DNA of 64,000 nucleotides, taken from assembly GCF_900095865.1 (NCBI RefSeq), contig NZ_FMIZ01000005.1, positions 1 through 64,000 on the forward strand, read 5' to 3'. The notes under the pieces were generated by a model. It saw nothing but the letters and a program-made list of their open reading frames with translations, searched no databases and was not told the origin of the DNA. The translations under genes were made by a program, and so were the position numbers. Below, one piece after another: positions 22,542 through 30,454 of the stretch (position 1 is the first letter of the stretch; each line of letters starts with the position of its first letter). Source of the DNA: Massilioclostridium coli (lineage in GTDB: Bacteria > Bacillota > Clostridia > Oscillospirales > Ruminococcaceae).

Positions 22542-23405
22542 TTATGCCTTGCCAATCGAACCAAACAGTTCCATTTTTTCTTTTACAGTTTCTTTGATGG
22601 CTTCTGCACCTGGTTTTAACAGTTTTCTTGGGTCATAACCTTTCCCTTGTAAATCTTTCCCGTCCTCAATGTATTTTCTAGTAGCTTCTGCAAAAGAAAG
22701 CTGACATTCTGTATTTACATTGATTTTGGAAACGCCCAGGTCAATTGCTTTTTTAATCATATCGGCTGGAATCCCTGTACCACCATGTAATACCAAAGGG
22801 AGATCTCCTGTTAATTTTTGAATTGCGTCTAAAGTTTCAAAGGATAAACCTTTCCAGTTTGCGGGATATTTACCGTGAATGTTGCCGATGCCAGCAGCTA
22901 GCATGGTAACTCCAAGGTCCGCAATCATTTTACATTCTTGTGGGTCAGCACATTCACCAGCGCCGACAACGCCGTCTTCTTCCCCACCAATAGAACCAAC
23001 CTCAGCTTCGATGGAAATTCCTTTTTCTGTTGTGAGTTTTACTAGCTCTTTTGTTTTTTCAATATTTTCTTCGATTGGGCAATGGGAACCATCAAACATA
23101 ATGGATGAAAAACCTGCCTCAATACAAGCCAAGGCACCTTCATAGCTACCATGATCTAAGTGAAGGGCAACTGGTACGGTGATGCTCATATCTTTTAACA
23201 TGCCGTTTACCATGCCTACAACGGTATGGTAACCAACCATCCATTTCCCAGCGCCTTCCGAAACGCCTAAGATGACAGGTGATTTTAACTCTTCTGCTGT
23301 TTGCAGGATAGAACGTGTCCATTCCAAATTGTTGATATTAAACTGTCCAACTGCATAATGGCCTTTTTTTGCTTTTTCCAGCATCTCTTTCGCGGATACT
23401 AACAT
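22542..23405 (-). CDS. fba: Class II fructose-bisphosphate aldolase
   Basis: 287 aa, the usual length of the FbaA/GatY group. It cleaves fructose 1,6-bisphosphate to DHAP and glyceraldehyde 3-phosphate using Zn2+. Visible metal and substrate motifs are HLDHG (H82, D84, H85), EAEVGSIGGEEDG, GNIHGKYP and LVLHGGTGIP. Tagatose-bisphosphate aldolase is a close alternative within the family. The SD GGAGG precedes ATG 23405. A sigma-A promoter (23488-23516) and a Rex-type operator (23532-23549) lie upstream, suggesting redox control of glycolytic flux. Confidence 0.93.
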   Translation of the reverse strand: MLVSAKEMLEKAKKGHYAVGQFNINNLEWTRSILQTAEELKSPVILGVSEGAGKWMVGYHTVVGMVNGMLKDMSITVPVALHLDHGSYEGALACIEAGFSSIMFDGSHCPIEENIEKTKELVKLTTEKGISIEAEVGSIGGEEDGVVGAGECADPQECKMIADLGVTMLAAGIGNIHGKYPANWKGLSFETLDAIQKLTGDLPLVLHGGTGIPADMIKKAIDLGVSKINVNTECQLSFAEATRKYIEDGKDLQGKGYDPRKLLKPGAEAIKETVKEKMELFGSIGKA

Positions 23406-23487
23406 AGAAAATCCTCCTACTCGTCATTTTGACGTATAATTTGAATAGGAATTGCTTTTGAGCCTTCCTATCCTGCTTGATAATTTT

Positions 23488-23516
23488 ATTATATGCTCTA
23501 TGGCTGGAAATATCAA
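23488..23516 (-). promoter_or_regulatory. Promoter of fba
   Basis: On the minus strand TTGATA (23516-23511) and TATAAT (23493-23488) are separated by 17 bp. Predicted transcription starts about 75 nt before the aldolase ATG. Confidence 0.75.
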
Positions 23517-23531
23517 GGGGATTTTGCAGAA

Positions 23532-23549
23532 TTGTTAATTTATTAACAA
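23532..23549. promoter_or_regulatory. Rex-type operator upstream of fba
   Basis: TTGTTAA-TTTA-TTAACAA is a perfect palindrome and matches the clostridial Rex consensus TTGTTAAnnnnTTAACAA. Rex is a repressor that leaves DNA when NADH/NAD+ rises. The site is 15 bp upstream of the fba -35 box. The match is seen directly; binding is inferred. Confidence 0.7.
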
Positions 23550-23753
23550 TTTGGGCTGTAGAAATTTTTCCAAAATATTTGTTGATAAATACCAATTTTA
23601 CCAGTATAATAAAATTAATATTCTAGTAGTTCTAACATGGTTGAGGTTTGTAGCAACAGAATACATAAAAATGGCATGTTATCTATCGGAATAGGCCAGT
23701 AGGACATTGTGAAAATTGTACAAGGAATCGAGTGAAATCAGGGGTAAACTAGG

Positions 23754-23933
23754 ATGAATATTGTGGCGGGAGTAATCTTATTGATGGTATTATCTGTGGG
23801 AATCGCTGTTATCATTTATGCTGGTATCTACTATGTCCGTTTTTGTATCAGAGGATACTTTGTTTGTGTAAGCGTGGGAAAAGTTTCATCTACCATTATG
23901 GAAACTTGCCTTTTCCGTTCATGTGTGAAATGA
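23754..23933 (+). CDS. Possible small membrane protein
   Basis: 59 codons starting ATG 23754. Residues 3-27 form one hydrophobic segment (VAGVILLMVLSVGIAVIIYA), followed by a cysteine-containing tail. The ribosome site is weak (AGGGGT, ~8 nt upstream). A second open frame overlaps its end and reads a plausible membrane-protein tail (VLVVFLYYGAKEYMELKLK) into the next gene, so this may instead be a frameshifted remnant of one longer membrane protein. No family recognised. Confidence 0.35.
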   Translation: MNIVAGVILLMVLSVGIAVIIYAGIYYVRFCIRGYFVCVSVGKVSSTIMETCLFRSCVK

Positions 23934-24028
23934 AGTTTTGGTGGTTTTCCTTTATTATGGCGCAAAAGAGTATATGGAACTGAAGTTAAAACAAAAAATA
24001 AGCAACAGAAAAAGGTGGTTGATCAATA

Positions 24029-25018
24029 ATGAAAAAAATTAATTGGGGTATTTTAGCAGCAGGCAGGATTTCCTCCTGGTTTTGTACTGGGCTGCAAACA
24101 GTTAGCAATGCGAATATTTTAGCAATTGGTTCCCGTTCCCAGGAAAAAGCGGAGCAATTTGGGGACCGTTTTGGAATCGAGCGGCGTTATGGCAGTTACG
24201 AGGAGTTAGTGAACGACCCAGATATAGATGTTATTTATGTAGGCGTTCCAAGTAGGTGGCACCATGAATATACTATGTTGGCGCTGCGGGCTGGAAAAAA
24301 CGTGGTATGCGAAAAGCCGTTTTCCATGAATGCCAAGGACACCAAAGAACAAATTACCTATGCCAGGGAACACAATTTATTTTTGATGGAAGCCATGTGG
24401 ACCAAATGTACTCCGGTTTACCGTACTGTCATGGATTGGGTAGGCCAAGGAAGGATTGGGGAAGTTCGTTTCTTTAAAGCGGACTTTTTTACTCCGGGGA
24501 AAGCAAATCCACCTCACCGGTTGTATAACTATGAAATTGGCGGAGGTGCGTTGTTGGATTTAGGAGTATACCCCATTACATATGCTTGTTCCTTATTGGG
24601 ACATCATCCAACAGAGATTTTATCCACTGCGGATTTTGCCCATACTGGTGTGGATATTAATAATTCCATTATTTTAAAATATGAAAACGGAAGCTACGCG
24701 GCAATTTCCAGTGGATTTAATGTGCATCAGCAAAATCCTGCCGTTATTGTAGGCACAAAAGGGAAGATTACCATTGACCATAACTTCTTATGTGCGGAAT
24801 CTGCCCAATTGCGGGATTTAAACAATGAAATAATCCAACAGGTCCACTATCCATTTGAGAAAAACGGCTACGAATATGAAGGCATGGAGGCAACCCGATG
24901 CTTACAGGCGGGATTAAAGGAATCCCCTTGGATTCCATTGGAACATACCCAGGCTGTTATGGAAATTATGGATACCTGCCGTAAACAATGGGGGTTTGCA
25001 TATACTTTTGAAAAATAA
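24029..25018 (+). CDS. Gfo/Idh/MocA family NAD(P)-dependent oxidoreductase
   Basis: 329 aa. The N-terminal Rossmann fold has a nucleotide-binding loop at GILAAGRIS (residues 7-15), and the conserved CEKPFSMN (residues ~96-103) holds the E-K-P motif near the catalytic lysine. The C-terminal half (GGGALLDLGVYPI) is the family substrate and oligomer domain. Such enzymes oxidise or reduce sugars, inositols or trans-dihydrodiols; the exact substrate is unknown. The start is supported by AAAGG upstream. It stands alone, ending just before the promoter and hairpin ahead of the helicase. Confidence 0.9.
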   Translation: MKKINWGILAAGRISSWFCTGLQTVSNANILAIGSRSQEKAEQFGDRFGIERRYGSYEELVNDPDIDVIYVGVPSRWHHEYTMLALRAGKNVVCEKPFSMNAKDTKEQITYAREHNLFLMEAMWTKCTPVYRTVMDWVGQGRIGEVRFFKADFFTPGKANPPHRLYNYEIGGGALLDLGVYPITYACSLLGHHPTEILSTADFAHTGVDINNSIILKYENGSYAAISSGFNVHQQNPAVIVGTKGKITIDHNFLCAESAQLRDLNNEIIQQVHYPFEKNGYEYEGMEATRCLQAGLKESPWIPLEHTQAVMEIMDTCRKQWGFAYTFEK

Positions 25019-25026
25019 ATCCTTGT

Positions 25027-25105
25027 TTGACAATCTTCACAAAATATGCTATACTTATTTATATGATTTGCTGACAACGAGGAAGGCTCTTCCTCGTTGT
25101 TTTTC
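25027..25105 (+). promoter_or_regulatory. Promoter followed by a terminator hairpin, upstream of the helicase
   Basis: TTGACA (25027-25032) and TATACT (25050-25055) are 17 bp apart. The predicted start near 25062 is followed directly by a hairpin, ACAACGAGGAA (25074-25084) paired with TTCCTCGTTGT, and a T run to 25105. It may be a short attenuated leader for the helicase, or simply the terminator of the preceding oxidoreductase gene with a chance promoter. An 8-bp repeat ACAAAAGC...GCTTTTGT (25126-25161) suggests more leader structure. Confidence 0.55.
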
Positions 25106-25246
25106 TATGTACAACACGTAACATGACAAAAGCATTCTTGCACTTTTGCCGTAGCTTTTGTATTTAAAATAGGGTGTTTGATGTATTTTGATAAAGACGA
25201 TTACAATTATGTTCCAGCAATTACTGGAATTAGAAAGAGGACTAGA

Positions 25247-26974
25247 ATGAACCCAAAACTCTCATTTTCAGAATTAAACCTTTCGCCATCATTGGAACGA
25301 GCTGCTTACGCAATGGGGTTTTCTACGCCAACGGATATCCAGGCGCAGACGATTCCGCTTATTTTGCAGGGAAAAGATGTAATTGGACGTTCCCAGACTG
25401 GAACGGGAAAAACCGTTGCGTTTGGGATCCCAGCAGTGGAAATGATTGAAACAGATTTGGATTCTCAACGTGCGGGTAAAGTACAGGTGTTGGTGGTATG
25501 CCCTACCCGGGAATTGGCAATGCAGGCTGCGGATGAACTGCGAAAAGTTGCCCGTTATAAAGAAGGGGTAAAAATTGCGGAAGTATATGGCGGTTCCTCA
25601 ATGGAACGCCAAATTTTAAAATTAAAACGTGCTTCGATTGTAGTGGGGACACCGGGCAGAATTATGGACCATCTTCGCCGCCGCACTTTGAGGCTGGACC
25701 AGTTAAAAATGGTTGTTTTGGATGAAGCGGATGAGATGCTCAGCATGGGATTCCGTGATGACATCGAAACTATTCTAAAACAATCCCCAGAAAATCGCCA
25801 AACAGTGCTGTTTTCCGCAACTATGCCCCCAGCTATTTTGGCGTTGACCAAACAATATCAAAAAAATCCTAAAATGATCCAGATCAACAGCAAAAAAGTA
25901 ACGCTAGACGCCATTTCTCAACGTTATTATGAAGTACAACAGGACAAAAAATTGGAAGCACTGGAGATTTTGCTGGAAACTTATGACCCTTCTTTGGCGA
26001 TTATTTTCTGTAACACCAAAAAAATGGTGGAACAGCTGGCAGATGCTTTGGCAATGGCAGGTTTTTATGTGGATGGATTACATGGGGATATGGACCAATC
26101 CCAGCGGACCCGTGTTATGAATGGCTTTAAAACAGGGCGCTTAAACCTGTTGGTAGCAACTGATGTGGCAGCCCGTGGAATTGATGTAAATAATGTGGAC
26201 TATGTATTTAACTATGATATCCCACAAAATCCAGAATACTATGTCCATCGGATTGGCCGTACTGGCAGAGCTGGAAAAGAGGGGATTGCAGTTACTCTTT
26301 GTTGTGGCAAAAGCCAGGTGGATGATTTATACCAGATTGCCCGTATGACAAAATCGAAACTAAACCGGTGTAAACTTCCTGTCCGTGGATGGACATTGGA
26401 GCAGGCAGAAGAAAAGTATACCAAGGAAGTTTTGTCTGTTTTAAACGGGGATAAACCTGACTTAGCATGCCGTTCCACAGTAGAGCAGTTGGTGCGCCAG
26501 GGATATGACCCTATGCAGCTTGCAGCAGCTGCGCTGGAACTACATTTTGGCAAAACAGAATTGGTTCCAGCTAGCCAGATAAAAGAGATAAACCGTACTC
26601 CAAAAGTGAGGATTACCAAAGAGCCATATACCAAGATTGTGTTAAATGCAGGCAAGATTAATCATGTAGCAGCCAACCATATTCTAGGGGCATTGACAGA
26701 ACACACCGGCTTTCCAGGGAGTGAAATTGGAAAGATTGATGTACAAGACTATCAAACCATTGTATCTATTCCAGAGAGTATTTCAGAACAGGTGATCCAA
26801 TCCATGCAGCAATGCCGGATTTGTGGTAGAATGACTTCCGCTAAAAAATATACAGAGGAGTCTTCCAAACAGGGTAACTATTCCAAGAATAACCGCCAAA
26901 AACCGTTGTATCCTGTAAAACCGAACCAGCGGAACCGGAGAAATTTCCAAAATCGAAATAATCGGCATCTTTAA
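25247..26974 (+). CDS. DEAD-box RNA helicase, CsdA/DbpA-like
   Basis: 575 aa from ATG 25247. AAAGAGGA precedes this ATG, and homologous helicases begin right at the Q-motif region (LSFSELNLS). The frame is open back to a TTG/ATG at 25178-25181, so a 21-23 residue extension is possible. Helicase motifs run in order: Q (GFSTPTDIQAQ), I (SQTGTGKT), Ia (PTRELA), GG/TPGR, II (DEAD in VLDEADEML), III (SATM), IV-VI (ATDVAARGID, HRIGRTGRAG). The C-terminus has a DbpA-type RNA-binding domain (NHVAANHILGALTEHTGF) and a basic asparagine/arginine-rich tail. Expected role: RNA unwinding in ribosome assembly or cold adaptation. Confidence 0.94.
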   Translation: MNPKLSFSELNLSPSLERAAYAMGFSTPTDIQAQTIPLILQGKDVIGRSQTGTGKTVAFGIPAVEMIETDLDSQRAGKVQVLVVCPTRELAMQAADELRKVARYKEGVKIAEVYGGSSMERQILKLKRASIVVGTPGRIMDHLRRRTLRLDQLKMVVLDEADEMLSMGFRDDIETILKQSPENRQTVLFSATMPPAILALTKQYQKNPKMIQINSKKVTLDAISQRYYEVQQDKKLEALEILLETYDPSLAIIFCNTKKMVEQLADALAMAGFYVDGLHGDMDQSQRTRVMNGFKTGRLNLLVATDVAARGIDVNNVDYVFNYDIPQNPEYYVHRIGRTGRAGKEGIAVTLCCGKSQVDDLYQIARMTKSKLNRCKLPVRGWTLEQAEEKYTKEVLSVLNGDKPDLACRSTVEQLVRQGYDPMQLAAAALELHFGKTELVPASQIKEINRTPKVRITKEPYTKIVLNAGKINHVAANHILGALTEHTGFPGSEIGKIDVQDYQTIVSIPESISEQVIQSMQQCRICGRMTSAKKYTEESSKQGNYSKNNRQKPLYPVKPNQRNRRNFQNRNNRHL

Positions 26975-26978
26975 TTGA

Positions 26979-27016
26979 AAAACCCTTTTGCTTCATTATT
27001 AGCAAAAGGGTTTTTC
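26979..27016 (+). terminator. Terminator after the helicase gene
   Basis: AAAAACCCTTTTGCT pairs with AGCAAAAGGGTTTTT around a short loop and is followed by T residues. Confidence 0.85.
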
Positions 27017-27018
27017 TT

Positions 27019-27317
27019 ATTAGTAAACTTTTGGCTATAGATGAGTTCTAATAAGGTTGATCAAAGAAACGTGTAATGAGGATTCATATTATACAAAAAG
27101 AACAGAACATTAGTCGTTATTGGAAAAAAGAAACTGTATATCTCTTTTAATATAATCTAGTAGTATAGCTTATTATGAATATTATTTGCCTGTTTTAGAA
27201 TTTAATTGACAAATTTATAGGCTTGATGGTAATATATGATTTATTCAGGTAAATATATTAGTTTTTATCCAAATTTACCATATTAAACTGTATAATAAAA
27301 TAATAAGGGGAATTATA
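27019..27317. other. AT-rich intergenic region with promoter for the M24 gene
   Basis: About 300 bp with no gene seen. A likely promoter has TTGACA at 27206-27211 and TAATAT at 27230-27235 (18-bp spacing), about 85 bp before the M24 protein start. The SD AAGGGGA lies at 27304-27310. Confidence 0.5.
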
Positions 27318-28484
27318 ATGAATTTAATAAAAATTCCAAAAGAAGAATATCAAGACCGTTGGCAAAAAGTCCAAGAAATGATGAATGAAAATGAGTTAGA
27401 TGTTGTTTTGACTTATAGCGATGATAGAGCTACTTATGGAAATGCTTATGCAAGATATTATTCTAACCTACCAACACATTTTGAGCCAGTAATTCTTATG
27501 TTTGTTCGAGGAAAGGATCCAATTGTTTTAACAGGACCGGAAACAGATGGATACGCTCAACAGGTGGGAATCATTCAGGATGTAACCGTCCTTCAAGAAA
27601 TGTCAGCAGAAGATGAGGATTATCCATTTTCTGTAATTAAACCGTTTGTAGAAATGTTAAAGAATAGAGTGCAATATGATGTCAAAAAAATTGGTATTGC
27701 AGGAAAGATATACATGGGAGCCCAGTTATATGAATCGATTGTAAAAGCTTGCCCTGAAATTGAATTTGTTGATGTGGACCAACAGATCAATGTATTACGT
27801 GGTATTAAATCACAAGCAGAAATTGCGGTTATTCGTAGAGCTTACGAAATTGTAAACCTGGGTATGAAAACAGCAATTGATGCGATTAGGCCTGGAGTTA
27901 CAGAACGTGAGGTTGCAGCAGAAGCGGAATATATCATGCGTAAAAATGGCGCGGAAGGGTTTGGAATCGATACTATGGTTTCATCTGGACCAAACACCCG
28001 CCATATTATTTCCCGTACAACAGATAGAGTAATCCAGAAAAATGATGTAGTAGTAGTTACATTAGCACCAAGATATGAAGGATATCATGGAGCTTGTGGT
28101 AGGCCGGTATTTCTTGGTACTCCCAATGAACAAGAATGGAAAGCTGTATTAGCTATGGAAAAGGCGCAACAAGTTTGTTCTGAGAATTTAAAGATTGGAA
28201 ATATAGGCAGCGAAGTAGAGGCAATGGGGCGTTATGTGATGAAAGAGGCAGGATATGAAAAGAATTTTATGTATTCTGGCCTACATAGTGTAGGTGTTAT
28301 CGAATTTGAAGCTCCAATTCTAGGACCATCCAGTAAAACAGTTATTCAAAAAGATATGGTGATATCAGTTGATATTCCATTATATGAAGCGGAAATCAAT
28401 GGTATGAGAATGGAAGATGGATATTTAATTACGGAGAATGGAGCAGAAAGATTAACAGATGCACCAAGAATCGTGAGAAAATAA
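27318..28484 (+). CDS. M24-fold protein (creatinase/Xaa-Pro peptidase-like) lacking metal-ligand aspartates
   Basis: 388 aa with the two-domain layout of creatinase and prolidase: N-terminal domain to about residue 155, pita-bread domain after that. In metal-dependent M24 peptidases two aspartates bind metals in the D-L-G...Y-x-G-Y...D-x-T-R region. Here the first is T248 (VVVTLAPRYEGY) and the second falls at A259/C260 (GYHGACGRP). H229 (NTRH), H323 (GLHSVGV), E331 and E366 (RMEDGY) remain. Loss of metal ligands is known in creatinase and ectoine hydrolase relatives, so a C-N hydrolase with a small substrate is more likely than an aminopeptidase. The gene has its own promoter. Confidence 0.85.
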   Translation: MNLIKIPKEEYQDRWQKVQEMMNENELDVVLTYSDDRATYGNAYARYYSNLPTHFEPVILMFVRGKDPIVLTGPETDGYAQQVGIIQDVTVLQEMSAEDEDYPFSVIKPFVEMLKNRVQYDVKKIGIAGKIYMGAQLYESIVKACPEIEFVDVDQQINVLRGIKSQAEIAVIRRAYEIVNLGMKTAIDAIRPGVTEREVAAEAEYIMRKNGAEGFGIDTMVSSGPNTRHIISRTTDRVIQKNDVVVVTLAPRYEGYHGACGRPVFLGTPNEQEWKAVLAMEKAQQVCSENLKIGNIGSEVEAMGRYVMKEAGYEKNFMYSGLHSVGVIEFEAPILGPSSKTVIQKDMVISVDIPLYEAEINGMRMEDGYLITENGAERLTDAPRIVRK

Positions 28485-28493
28485 CTTTTGCAG

Positions 28494-28530
28494 TATTACG
28501 GTATATATTTTTTAAATATATACCGTAATA
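28494..28530. repeat. Perfect 17-bp inverted repeat after the M24 gene
   Basis: TATTACGGTATATATTT (28494-28510) and its exact complement (28514-28530) are separated by TTT. It may stop transcription of the M24 gene, though no T run follows. It is strongly AT-rich and symmetric. Confidence 0.7.
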
Positions 28531-28650
28531 AGTTACGAAAAGTTTTATTAGCTGTCTATCGGATAATAGAAAAATTTCATAAAAACATTGCTTATAAAAG
28601 AGGATAAACGTATTATGCGTTAATTTCCTCCGTTTCAAGTATTCTTTTTC

Positions 28651-28679
28651 TTGACATAATATAGGTATCGTTTTATAAT
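28651..28679 (+). promoter_or_regulatory. Promoter of the M-box/corA transcript
   Basis: TTGACA (28651-28656) and TATAAT (28674-28679) are separated by 17 bp, a full consensus promoter. Transcription would start at about 28686, at the first bases of the M-box. Confidence 0.88.
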
Positions 28680-28687
28680 AAAATTAT

Positions 28688-28882
28688 ACACCGTTAGGTG
28701 AGGTTACTCCACGGATATGGCTGTTGCCCGGAAATGTCGAGAGACGCCAACGGGTCAGCTGGCACTACCGAGTTAAGGTTTTGTCTAACACAGCTGATAG
28801 TGTTTTCTATCTATGCCCTGGAGAGCCAAAACTCGGCGAACAGTGGGTGTAGCTGTTTTGTCGTGTGCAAAACGGCTTTTTT
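28688..28882 (+). promoter_or_regulatory. Mg2+-sensing M-box (ykoK) riboswitch with terminator
   Basis: Conserved M-box blocks are visible: CCGTTAGGTGAGG at 28691, CTGTTGCCCGGAAATGTCGA near 28721, GAGACGCCAACGGGTCAGC at 28741. It ends with a terminator, AGCTGTTTTG (28851-28860) paired with CAAAACGGCT (28868-28877), then T6. High Mg2+ should fold the aptamer and end transcription before the CorA gene. Confidence 0.93.
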
Positions 28883-28929
28883 ATTGCCCAAAAATAAGTT
28901 TGCGTAAAATAAAAGAAAGGAGTACATAT

Positions 28930-28998
28930 ATGGCTGACGATGTCGGACGAAAGCGAATTGTAAATACGATAATAGCCATATGTGAACCATGTGGCTAA
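28930..28998 (+). CDS. 22-codon ORF between M-box and corA
   Basis: ATG 28930 to TAA 28998, with a strong SD (AAAGGAG) 7 nt upstream. The 22-residue product starts MADDVGRKRIV and ends CEPCG, with an Arg/Lys patch, a short hydrophobic core (IVNTIIAI) and a C-x-x-C pair. The stop lies 22 nt before the CorA start, which has its own SD. It could be a leader peptide tuning CorA translation or a small regulatory protein. I recognise no family. Confidence 0.5.
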   Translation: MADDVGRKRIVNTIIAICEPCG

Positions 28999-29020
28999 AT
29001 AAGAAAGGAGGAGTTCTACG

Positions 29021-29947
29021 ATGATGGAATTCTATAAAACACTGGATGGCCACATTACTCCCATTAGCCAGCTAGAAGACTATACTTGGATTAATATGGT
29101 TGCTCCTACTACAGAGGAACGCAACTTTATTATTAAAGAATTAGGGGTAGAACCTACTTTTTTTAGTTCTGCGTTGGACGAGGAAGAAACCCCTCATATT
29201 GATACAGAGGATGACCAGACCGCCATTATCATCGACATTCCCGATAGAACCAGTGATGAAAAGGGAAATATTGAATTTTGCACCTTGCCTTTGGCGATTA
29301 TTATGAAAGGAAAAACCTTGATTACGGTTTGTATTAAGGATTCTCCTATTATTCGAGATTTTACCAATGGATTAATTCGCAATACCTATACTCAGTATCG
29401 GACTCGATTAATTTTTCAAATTTTTTACCGGATTTCTCAAACTTATCTGGCTTACCTAAAACAGATTGACAAAATTACCGATTTCGCGGAGCAGCAATTG
29501 CATAAATCCATGAAGAATAAAGAATTGTTCCGCATGATGACCATTGAAAAGAGCTTAGTTTATTTTTCCACTTCTTTAAAGGCGAATGAGGTGACGCTCC
29601 AAAAGATTTTCCGTGGTCGTTTGTTGAAATTATATGACGATGATAAAGATCTGTTGGAAGATGTATTGCTGGAAGTAAAGCAGGCAATTGAAATGTGTAC
29701 CATCTACCGGGACATTATGGGTGGAACCATGGATGCCTATGCGTCCATCATTTCCAACAACCTGAATATTGTGATGAAGGTACTTACTTCTATTACCATT
29801 TTAATGGCGATACCAACACTGGTTAGTAGTTTTTATGGAATGAATGTATCGTTCCTTCCGCTGCCGGTATTCTGGTTCCCCATTTGTATCTCTATTTTAC
29901 TTGTCATTATTGTGGCGGTTATCCTGCATAAAAAAAATATGTTATAG
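29021..29947 (+). CDS. corA: CorA-family divalent cation transporter
   Basis: 308 aa. A large N-terminal cytoplasmic alpha/beta domain and long helices lead to two C-terminal membrane spans. The signature GMN motif is in FYGMNV (about residue 276) at the end of TM1. CorA pentamers import Mg2+ (or Co2+/Ni2+). The location directly downstream of an M-box riboswitch supports Mg2+ uptake. AAGGAGG precedes tandem ATGs at 29021, and either could initiate. The transcript ends at a strong terminator. Confidence 0.94.
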   Translation: MMEFYKTLDGHITPISQLEDYTWINMVAPTTEERNFIIKELGVEPTFFSSALDEEETPHIDTEDDQTAIIIDIPDRTSDEKGNIEFCTLPLAIIMKGKTLITVCIKDSPIIRDFTNGLIRNTYTQYRTRLIFQIFYRISQTYLAYLKQIDKITDFAEQQLHKSMKNKELFRMMTIEKSLVYFSTSLKANEVTLQKIFRGRLLKLYDDDKDLLEDVLLEVKQAIEMCTIYRDIMGGTMDAYASIISNNLNIVMKVLTSITILMAIPTLVSSFYGMNVSFLPLPVFWFPICISILLVIIVAVILHKKNML

Positions 29948-29992
29948 AAAATAAAATCCTGATAGAACAAAAATCTATCAGGATTTTATTTT
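29948..29992. terminator. Bidirectional terminator between corA and the XRE gene
   Basis: AAAATAAAATCCTGATAG pairs with CTATCAGGATTTTATTTT around a ~9-nt loop. A/T flanks allow use in both directions; it overlaps the 3' end of the minus-strand regulator gene. Confidence 0.82.
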
Positions 29993-30324
29993 ATACTCTT
30001 TAATTTTAACGCATGTTGAATAATGTGAAGTATCTCAATTTTTTCCAATTCTGTGGTGTTTTTTAGTTCATACAAAATTTGTCCAGTTACAACGTCGGTT
30101 TCGTTTTGTTTCAATGGCTGATTGCTAAAAAAATCGGAAAGAGAAATTTCTAAAGCATTGCATAACTTCTCCATGATAACAACAGTAGGGTTTTTTTCAT
30201 TTCGTTCCACTTGGCCCAAATAAGCAGTTGTAATATCAGCCCTCAAGGCCAACTGTTCTTGGGAAAGTCCTTTGGAGCGCCTTAATTCACGAAGGCGTAT
30301 TCCTATACTATAATTATTATTCAT
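29986..30324 (-). CDS. XRE-family helix-turn-helix regulator
   Basis: 112 aa from ATG 30324; a TTG four codons earlier extends the frame but looks less likely. The N-terminal HTH_3 domain covers about residues 8-62: LRELRRSKGLSQEQLALRAD, then TAYLGQVERNEKNPT as recognition helix region. The C-terminal 45 residues are helical with no known effector domain. It is divergent from a small membrane protein gene (30455), its possible target. Confidence 0.87.
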   Translation of the reverse strand: MNNNYSIGIRLRELRRSKGLSQEQLALRADITTAYLGQVERNEKNPTVVIMEKLCNALEISLSDFFSNQPLKQNETDVVTGQILYELKNTTELEKIEILHIIQHALKLKSIK

Positions 30325-30454
30325 ACATATCACCAAAGTTTATTATGAAAGATTGATTTTCTTTCATCAACGTGATATAATTATTTTAAATTATATAAAC
30401 TATAGTATATGCTATTATTGTGATAATATTGGACAGATACAAAAGGTGAGGAAA

